Assembly (NCBI GenBank): GCA_951230915.1
Contig: OX579639.1
Coordinates: 22,258,001 to 22,322,000 of the forward strand
Reading direction: 5' to 3'
Source: Antitrichia curtipendula
Taxonomy: Eukaryota; Streptophyta; Bryopsida; Hypnales; Leucodontaceae
Length of the DNA stretch: 64,000 nucleotides
Shown: piece after piece, positions 56,341-64,000 of the stretch
Position numbering within the stretch: the stretch's first letter is position 1
Layout: each line of letters begins with the position of its first letter
Notes under the pieces: model-generated
The model's input: only the letters and a program-made list of their open reading frames with translations
Told to the model about the DNA's origin: nothing
Databases searched by the model: none
Translations under genes and position numbers: made by a program

Positions 56341-57179
56341 AGAAATAGCCTGAATGATAAATTGGATAGGGAGGCTTTGATTAATGGATTTTAGGGTAGG
56401 TTATGCAAGAATGAGTTGATGCAGCCAACCTGTGGGGTCTAAGCATCGTCAGATTTCAGCGACAAAATTGGTCTAGCTATAGGAAATTTACGGATGAGAA
56501 TGCAGCCATTTAGCCAGATTTTATAGTAAATCGCCATGAATTGTGGCTTCCAAAATAACAAAAATATTACTTGATAATCGCCAGAATTGGTAGCTTCAAC
56601 CACATTTGGGGAGCGTCTCCATTGTCAACGGTCGAGGGCAAATGCAGGTGAAACATTGGACAGTTTTCTTACTAACTTCTAACCACTCTTGGCTGAATTG
56701 GCTGAATTGGCTGCTCTGGCAGGGTAGTTGTTCTTCTTGGAACGGAACTCGTTTCATTTGTGTCAACATATGAAATTTCAGAATGTTCTGTCTGAACTGT
56801 ACAATGAATAATCATTCAAATACAAGATGGATTGAGATTTTAGGTTATGCAAGCAATAGCTCAGTCAGATCATTGCCAGTTTAGACAACCACATTTGAAC
56901 ATGTGCACTTTGCATGACGAGTCGCACCTGGTCATGGACGAGTCCTCGCTCGTATTGAGATTGAATTCTAAAAGAAACTGGAGAAGCAGTGTTTTCAAGA
57001 CTTTGTGAGCATTAGCAGGACTTGACAGGCAAGCTGATCAAGAAAATTAGTTTCAGCTCACTAGCTCCACAGCATGCGCATTTTGCAGTTCAAAACGTTT
57101 AGTTCGTATATACAGATACAGGAGTCAAGGTCCCGGTCACAACCCCTCGTCGTCCTGGTCCTGATCCTGGCCTACTACT
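56341..57179. other. Intergenic region downstream of the RNase T2 gene
   Basis: No gene or repeat is recognised. The end nearest 57180 should hold the RNase 3' UTR. Confidence 0.4.
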
Positions 57180-58375
57180 CTACAATTCCTCGGATCCCCC
57201 AGCAGGCACGTCGTCACTGGTTGGGGTGGAGTCAAAAACTGGGAACTGAACACTGCCCTTGCATGGGTTGGTAATAGGAGCGGGGCACTTGATCAGTGTC
57301 TTTCCGTCTTTCGCAACGCAGATATACACTTGGTACAGTTGCTTGTTGCCTTCGGGGTCCGTGTTGCACTCGATTTGTGGAGAAAAGCCGAGAAGAGTGG
57401 TGAATGCCTGGGTGATTCTGGCAATCGGGTAGAACGAGTCGTCCGGAACGATGCCTGCTGTCCTAAGAGCACTGGTGATGTCGTAGTTGTTGTACAGGTC
57501 GATAGAGGTCTGGAAGTAATCGTGCTGGGTGAAGCCAGAGCAAGTACCATGCTTGGACCATTCGTGTTCCCAGAAGTCCTCGTTGTGGCTTGAGGTGCAT
57601 GCCAATGTGCCCCAGTCCTTGTTCATGTGCGCTAAGACGTCACTGAGCTGCAATGCCAACACCGAAGCAACTGGCCATTAATTTGTGTTACAGAACTATA
57701 AGGGTTAGAATGAGGGTATCCTTAGGTTTACAAAGGGAAAGGATTTTTCAATTGCTTAGAACGACTAAACATTTTGTCCGTTAATGCTCTCAAGGCTTCT
57801 TGCCGTTGAGTTATATCTAGTTCATTTTGGAAACGTTGAGTAGGGAGAAATGGCAGAACTATTGAAATATTTGAGGGAATGATTGAGAGATGCAGTACCT
57901 CGCTTTCGTCAAACTCTTCCTTGGTACATGAAGCAGGATACGAGCCGTCATTGCGGTTCGGCCATAGGCCATGGATACCGAAATAGGGACCCGGTGCGCC
58001 AGTCACAGGGAAGCAACAAGGCTTTGCCGCGTCGCAGAACGATCCGGGCCACTGCAACAGCCAACGCTCTAGTCAGTTCAGAATTAAAAAATGTCCCTCG
58101 CAAAGTGCACAACCGCCTACAAGAAGAGCGCTCTTCTTCCTAGTGTAAAGAAGAGCGCACAAGATCACTAACTAGAGTAAACTTTTAAGATTGTCGGATT
58201 AATAATCTTCGCGACTCACCTGCTGTACAAAGAAAAAGTAGTCAAAGCTGTTGTTCTTTTTCCGTTGAGCTTTGTCAAACGACTCAGAAGCCTCGAACTC
58301 TTTCTCGGTCTCTCCCTCCGCTGGCATGACTGCTGCCACAAGTAGTAAACCGAGAGCCAGCAGCTTCAACGCCAT
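57180..58375 (-). CDS. S-like ribonuclease T2, secreted, 3 exons
   Basis: Exons (minus) are 58375-58220, 58051-57899 and 57647-57180. The introns are GT/AG, all in phase 0, giving 258 residues. Residues 1-20 form a signal peptide (hydrophobic, ending VMPAEG). An acidic/Lys-rich spacer precedes the domain, which starts at FDYFFFVQQWPGSFC. The two active-site segments are complete: H79 in FGIHGLWPN, and H131, E132, K135 and H136 in FWEHEWSKHGTC. Cysteines for the family disulfides are present. RNase T2 cleaves single-stranded RNA through 2',3'-cyclic phosphates in the vacuole or apoplast, in phosphate scavenging, senescence or defence. The length (usual about 225-260) and all key residues indicate a functional enzyme. 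Confidence 0.96.
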
Positions 58376-58794
58376 CTTGGTAATGTCTTACTGGTCATTG
58401 AAACACAACGCACAGCAGAGAAAATGCAAGTCAGTAACGAGGGCGACAAGCCAGCGCAATTTCTCTCCAAAGCATCTCAAGGGCTGCCACAAATGATTTA
58501 CTACTGTATGCAACAACATAGCGGAAGCGTCATCGTTGCGCTACACCAAGAGCTCTAGAAAACGTAAAACTATTTTAAAAGAAGCTATTCGCCAATGGCC
58601 TGGGTTAATCAGTTGAACAGCACCACTGGATAGAAAACTCTAGATCAATGTAGAGAACGAGGGATGCTGTACTGCCAACAAATCCTGAGCATGAAAGGTG
58701 TGCTGCTCATAATCTTCAAACTTAATTTGAGTGAAAAAAATGTGAGACGTACTCTTCACGAAAACGGGAGCAAACTGAGAGCAATCGCCACCAA
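58376..58794 (-). promoter_or_regulatory. Upstream region of the RNase T2 gene
   Basis: About 420 bp between the start codon and segmental duplicate S2. No convincing TATA box or known element was identified by eye. Confidence 0.4.
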
Positions 58795-59565
58795 GCCTCC
58801 AAGATATATACAAGGAGTGAAACCAAACCTTGGTGATAGAGAAGTTGGACAAAACGGTTGCCGTGATCTCGTACAGTGAGCTTCAATTTAAACGCACGGC
58901 TTTGTTGCCGTCAACGAAGTGAGAAGAAAAGGCGGAGGACCAAAATGTCTGAGACTGAGTCACTGAGGATATTCTTTGTGCTTGTGCATATCCACGTTCG
59001 CACCGTCGGTCACCACTCCACATGTGTAACACGTTTCTCGACTAAAAAGTCCTTTTGCTCTCTCATTAAAGCTTGCTTATGCTCAAAGACGATCCAATCT
59101 GACTGCGGCAGTATCGTGCACTAAATCTTGCATTCTTTGCAATTTGGCATCGCCGCGACTAATATTAATCAGACACACTGATACACTCCTTGCCACACCT
59201 ATTATTCAAATTTTCTCTCGACAAAATGTTTCGGACATGGCTATGGCGTCATACAGGTACAGAGAACTCTGTAGTCGCCGTAACTTAGACCAGAGTGCCA
59301 GGCCGCAGTGCAATAGATCGTTGTGCAGATCAGATGGAAACGTACATTGTCACTAAATGTGGGCCTGAAATTGTCGGAATTTCTGACGTTATTATCCCAC
59401 TGTAGTACTATTTCGGTGGCCTGACCGCCTGAGTAAGTGAATTTTATACTCAACTGTTGCTCCTGCTGCCACGGTCATGATTTCGGGGACAAGAAATCAT
59501 GACAAGGGCACGTTATTTAGATTTCCCGCTTCGCAACAACTTGTGCCAAACAGTGACGAAATGAC
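58795..59565 (+). repeat. Segmental duplicate S2 (partner 54915-55868)
   Basis: It lacks the foldback element and a few shorter blocks present in S1. Its version of the small frame at 59226 is interrupted by TAG. It lies on the far side of the RNase T2 gene from S1, in the same orientation. Confidence 0.8.
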
Positions 59566-59624
59566 GAAGGGGTGCGTTGCCACGATCCCCCTTCCCCAAT
59601 CAGTCGAAGTCACGAGCATGATGT

Positions 59625-59772
59625 AGCCCTAAAAGGATAAGACCTATCATCAAGATACTTTGCATAAAATGATCTGATTTTTGGATCAACAGGTGCATTT
59701 TTTCATTTTTTTTTATGGATGTGGAAATTCATCTATAGGATGCTTTTTGGTCTTGGTGTCCTTGTAGGGCTA
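59625..59772 (+). mobile_element. About 148-bp MITE with CCCTA-AAGGA termini related to family D
   Basis: It starts TAGCCCTAAAAGGA and ends TCCTTGTAGGGCTA, inverted repeats. Its body resembles the first ~150 bp of the family D copy starting at 60022 (AAGATACTTTGCATAAAATG, GATCTGATTTTTGGATCAA). Confidence 0.6.
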
Positions 59773-59796
59773 AAAAAGTAAGATGCAACCTATAAT

Positions 59797-60025
59797 TTAA
59801 CCTTAGAAGGATGCCATGGACACTAAATGTCCAATAGATGACAAAAAATCCTTCTATGTAGGATTGAAGTGCAAATGTTCATTCTTGAAATTTTGTGTGA
59901 AAAAGGGAGATCTTCCAAAATAGTTTGACTTCTAATGAGTACTCTTGGTTGTTTTTTAAGCAAATGATTTTCACTATATCCAAAAGTTGATTTTCACAGT
60001 AATGAACACGTCTTTTGGGAGTTAA
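59797..60025 (+). mobile_element. Family C TTAA MITE, copy 7 (229 bp)
   Basis: It starts TTAACCTTAGAAGGATGCC and ends TTTTGGGAGTTAA. It is complete with family C interior and an intact central TTAAGCAAATGATT. Its right-hand TTAA is also the left boundary of the family D element that follows. Confidence 0.8.
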
Positions 60026-61687
60026 CCCTGAAAAGATGAGATTTATCACCAAGGTAATTTGCCCCCAAATGATCTACTTTATAAATCAATAAGGGCATTC
60101 TTTATTTCTTTAATAATCTTGAAAGTCATCCGTTGGTCACTTTTTGGCTTGTACAACGTTTCCAGGTTAATACCTATATATCCAAGGCTATTTTTGAGCT
60201 TCTTCCAAGCTAAACAAATAGCCAAAGTTTTGATAAATTTTACCATTTAAAAATAAAAATTGTAACTATATAATCTTAATCTAGATGTATTTATGAATCA
60301 CTTAGAAACAAAAAAATCCAACAATATTGTGTATGGATTAAAAGATTATAATGTTTGATCTTAAAGGGGATAAAAAGGGATAAAACCTTGAAAGTGATTT
60401 GAAGTCATTAAATCCTCTTTTTACATGTAAAATTTGAAATTGTAGTCAAGAAAACAAATATAAGGCTACAAAATTTAACTTACATTAACATAACCAATTT
60501 ATAGCTTCTCAAAATCTACTCTTCGATTTTTCTTATTAGTTTCCAAAGTAATTTTTTTCTCCAAGTTTCAATATAGGCTTATCTCCAAGTGTCCTAAGTT
60601 CTAAGAATTCAAGATTTGCAATTAATGCCCAAGATTTTGTGCAAGGACATTTAACCCCTCAATGATTTGGACTATGTTTTCACCCAATATGTTCCAAGAC
60701 TGCCATTTCAGGACAAGTACCAAACTTTAGAAAAAAAATCATTTTTAGATATATATGTAACTATAGGATCTTGTATTACACTAGATTGAGAAGATGTGGA
60801 ATTTTTTTAAAGAATTTCCACCATTCAGATTGCAAGATATTAGTGTTTGAAGTAACAAAAATCTTTTAGGGGGCCATGTAAAAACTGGGGCAGCTGCACT
60901 TCTCAAGGTCACATTTGTATGAAAAAATGTCCAAAATGGTGGTGATTCTTTGGATTCTTTCTTCAAGGCAAGTTGGCTACATGCTTGAAAAATTTCAGAT
61001 AATTTGGAATTGTACAACTTATAGGAAAAAAATAGTAAGTAGAAAGAAATAGATAATGATTCAAAATACTAAACTATTAAAATTTTATTTATGGAATTGA
61101 AAAAACCCAATCCAATGGTTGTAATTTTGTAGTAAATAATCTACACCCAATGTTTTTATTTTTTCCAAAAATATTGAGAATTGAGTAAAAATAAGGACTT
61201 TAAAGTTTGTCTTAAAGTAGATATTCTATAACTACCTGCAAACTATCCCAAACTAAAACTCCTCATAACTTTCATCTCATTAATTAAAATGGAATGATTC
61301 AAAACTTTCCACATATATGTAAATCTAGAGAACCAATTTTATTTTTATATTTTTTTAAAAGTGATTTTAAAAAAATAAAAATTTGTTGCCTAGCTTGTTC
61401 GCCAAGCAATGAAAACTACATATCATATAATAGCTTTTTAACCATGTAGTCAAAAGTTATGAAAATTGTTGGACCTTAAAGCTACTCTATGGGTACATCT
61501 TGTGGGGAATTTCAAAGAATAAAAAATCCCCTCCATTCATGGTGAGCTGTCCAAAATCGCTATGTTGCCAAAAAATGTAGTTTGAGTATTTAGGAGTCAA
61601 CTACTAAAAATAGTACTTTATAAATTTTGATTTAACTATATAATTTTATCTACACCAAAATATGGTGCCTCAAACATTTATGGGTTA
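60022..61687 (+). mobile_element. Family D TTAA element, full length, interrupted by family A
   Basis: It starts TTAACCCTGAAAAGATG and ends TGGTGCC-CAAACATTTATGGGTTAA. Between them the body is collinear with 3796-4482, apart from the inserted family A copy at 60651-61600. This is the only D copy whose left terminus can be seen. Confidence 0.72.
60651..61600 (-). mobile_element. Family A TTAA element, copy 3, inverted and nested in family D
   Basis: The left end TTAACCCCTCAATGATTTGG and the right end AGTATTTAGGAGTCAA are the mutated termini of the family. The interior is the reverse complement of 15272-16227 (TGCCATTTCAGGACAAGTACC, GAATTGTACAACTTATAGG, GGTGAGCTGTCCAAAATCGC). Confidence 0.82.
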
Positions 61688-61989
61688 AAGCATACTTTGG
61701 TAGGGGATTAGTATATGAGACTATTTTTAATACAATAGCAATTAAAATCTATGGATTGTTTTTATGCAATTGTAAATTTTTTGAATTTGTATGAATGTAC
61801 CATGAATGCTTTAAATTCAATATTATGAACCCAAAAGATCACTCGCGGCATTTGAAAAAAGAAAAAGATTGGCATGCAATCTACTTATCTGTTTAGCAAA
61901 TGAAAGGGCGATATGATGGAAAAAAGGCATTGAATTTAACTCATTGGTAGTCTATTAGTACAAGCTAGAAAGTAGATGTGACCATGGGA

Positions 61990-62270
61990 AGCAATGTTGT
62001 TGTTTTTGGCGATTTGGTGCAAAATTGCACCAAATTTTTTGATCTAGCACCAAGCCTATAGGAAATTTTTAGTAAACTTTTGGATGAAATCGCCAAGAAA
62101 CTTCAATTTCAAGAAAAATCTTGGATGAAATCACCACATTGTGAATGAAAATAGAATTAAAGATATGTAGTATCACATTTTCTATCCAATACGTGGATGA
62201 ATGTTGAAACTTGGACACCACCGTAACATTTAATATTGCCAGTTCGCCACTTCATGGAAAATGAAAAAAA
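61990..62270 (+). repeat. Family I repeat, most complete copy
   Basis: GGCGATTTGGTGCAAAATTG, GCACCAAGCCTATAGG, TTTTCTATCCAATACGTGG and ATGTTGAAACTTGGACACC occur in order. They match two separated parts of 7690-8410 in inverse orientation. Clear terminal repeats were not found. Confidence 0.5.
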
Positions 62271-62867
62271 AAACACTAATGGGAAGTATCAAAGAAAACT
62301 AAACCATTCATTGCCTTGGGATTAGTCTAAGGAGATGCCATTGGATATGTTTAGCACATGAAAAAATGAGTTAGACTAATAGAGGCTTCAATAAGTATAA
62401 TATAGAGGTGGATTTTCATGTGGAGTCAAGGAGAAGTGAACCCATCATTGCCCAAGCTATTAAATTTTTTTATTTAAATTCTTTGATTTTATAATTGGAT
62501 AGTTTTGTACTTATGACCTCTTTTTGCTAAATTTGAATACTAATCCAAATATAAATTCAGATTTTTAAAATTTTATCATTTGCTTTAAAGAATACACTTC
62601 CAATGTATTTTTTCTAAGGGCAAAAAAAGAGTAAAATTTATTGAAATTTGGTTGAATGCCACGGAACTTGAAGTACAAATAAAATTGATTGAAATTTATA
62701 ATGGCTTTTTAGCTTGCTTTGGTGGAGATAGGATTTGTTTTCCATTTTTCTTGACCACTAAAGATTCAAGACTATGTCTCACCAAAAAAACATCCCAAAA
62801 TTGTCATTTCTAGTGCAAATAAACTATTTTTCTATTGCATATTTAATAGTAGAATCTTATATTGAAC
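62271..62867. other. AT-rich spacer, nothing recognised
   Basis: No supported frame or element ends until the family A copy at 62868. Confidence 0.45.
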
Positions 62868-63800
62868 TTAACCCCTAAAGGACAAGGGTGTTGTTTTGGC
62901 AACATAAAAGTTTTGGGCAGGTATGTATGACTAAAGGTTTTCATATTTTTGGCCCAAATTTTAATAGAAGGTGTGGACAAGGAATATTTTTCATGTGCAC
63001 TAAATTTCAAGACATTTGGAAATATGAGTCAAAAGTTATGGCCTAATATGTGGTTTGTTTTTCAACTCGGGCAATTCCGGCAGATCTGAAAAAATCACTT
63101 TTTTTCAAAATTAAAAATTTGAAATTATTTTTTTAGATTTATGTATACATTGAAAGCTTTGAATCATTCCATTTTGATCAATGAGTCAAAAGCTATGAGG
63201 TGTTTTTGTTTGTGGGTAGTTATGGATTCTCTACTCTAAAATAAACTTTGAAGTCCTTTTACTCTATTTTCAATATTCTAGAAAAAAATAAAAGCATAGG
63301 ATGTAGATTGTTTATCACAACATTGCAACCATTGGAATTGGCATTTTTCAACTCCATAAATAAATTGTTAACAATTTTGTATTTTGAATCTTTCTCTACA
63401 TCTTTCTACTTATTATTCTTTTCCTATATGTTGTACAACTCCAAATGATCTGAAAATTTTCAAGCATGTAACTTAGTGAACTTGCCTTGAAGAATGAATC
63501 CAAAGGAGCACCACCATTTGAACATTTTTTCATACAAATTTGACCTTGTGAAGTGCAGCTGCCCGATGTTTTGCAGGGAACAAAAAAAGGGGTTTTGTCA
63601 CTTCAAACCCTGATATCTTGCAATCTACACAGTGGAAATTTATGAAAAAAGTTTCACATCTTCTCAATCTAGTGTACTACAAGATCCTACAGTTATATGT
63701 TTTCAAAAATGATATTTTTCAAAAATTTGGTACTTATATTAAAAAAGACATTTTTTGAGCACTTTTGGTGATAACATAGTCAAGGAACTTTAGGAGTTAA
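62868..63800 (+). mobile_element. 933-bp TTAA-flanked element, family A copy 4
   Basis: It starts TTAACCCCTAAAGGACAAGG and ends ACTTTAGGAGTTAA, with TTAA on both sides. It is collinear with the other three copies (GGCAACATA, TATATGTTGTACAACTCC, GTGAAGTGCAGCTGCCCG). It is non-coding. Confidence 0.85.
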
Positions 63801-64000
63801 ATGAAAATGAGAGGAAAAAGATTCAAAAACTTTGACCAAGCAAACTGTAAGATATTAATATTCAAATTGAAAAAGAGAGACTTCTACGGCACCTCACGAA
63901 ATTAGGTTTCTAAACTTTAAATGAATCTTGGCTTAAAAAATTTGCACTGTAGAATTTCAAGGTTTAAATCTTTGCTGTGGAAAATTGATTTGGAAATATA

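Noticed and set aside
1..64000. CRISPR arrays, bacterial operons, riboswitches or a prokaryotic defence system
   Set aside because: The introns, plant gene families and plant transposons show nuclear plant DNA. No direct-repeat/spacer array was seen; the regular repeats are transposon subterminal motifs or minisatellites.

Overview
The window is nuclear DNA of a land plant. Evidence: spliced genes with canonical GT/AG introns; a VLCFA-type 3-ketoacyl-CoA synthase; a plastid BASS-type carrier; an S-like RNase T2; an LRR receptor kinase; a plant-type tRNA-Asn; and En/Spm (CACTA) transposons. Gene density is low. GC-richer gene islands sit in AT-rich DNA that consists largely of short non-autonomous transposons. 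The species cannot be fixed from the sequence. A bryophyte or other non-flowering plant is my weak guess.

Layout. 1-4.5 kb: AT-rich DNA ending in a pile-up of TTAA-flanked MITEs. 5.2-6.0 kb: an intact gene for a small protein with an oxidoreductase-like CC-x3-C-x2-C domain, probably organellar. 7.7-21.3 kb: gene-poor, with a pogo-like MITE, a hAT-like MITE, two ~950-bp TTAA elements and several TAAGG-ended elements. 21.3-25.7 kb: a three-exon LRR receptor-like kinase with degenerate kinase motifs. 26.7-30.96 kb (minus, perhaps reaching 33.1 kb): a plastid bile-acid:sodium-symporter-family gene with most exons recognisable but at least one frameshift. 35.1-36.0 kb: a TTAA element inserted into another TTAA element. 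37.8-39.4 kb (minus): an intact single-exon 3-ketoacyl-CoA synthase. 40.7-47.7 kb: a complete but decayed 7-kb CACTA transposon with inverted subterminal repeat arrays, a broken transposon gene and nested Copia and RNase-H1-like remnants, followed by a 1.3-kb relative. 52.4-54.1 kb: a YkgJ-type cysteine-cluster protein whose last exon is tandemly duplicated, and a 62-aa membrane protein. 54.6 kb: tRNA-Asn(GTT). 54.7-59.6 kb: segmental duplications flanking a three-exon RNase T2 gene (minus) and containing a GC-rich foldback element. 59.6-64 kb: more TTAA elements, one nested.

The genes do not form a pathway or operon; they are ordinary independent plant genes. The most distinctive content is the TTAA-flanked, CCC-ended MITE assemblage (four ~950-bp copies of family A, one 968-bp family B, several ~225-bp family C and longer family D elements). 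One nested insertion can be compared with paralogous empty sites that carry a single TTAA. This points to TTAA-specific, piggyBac-like mobility in a plant genome. No transposase for it is visible here.
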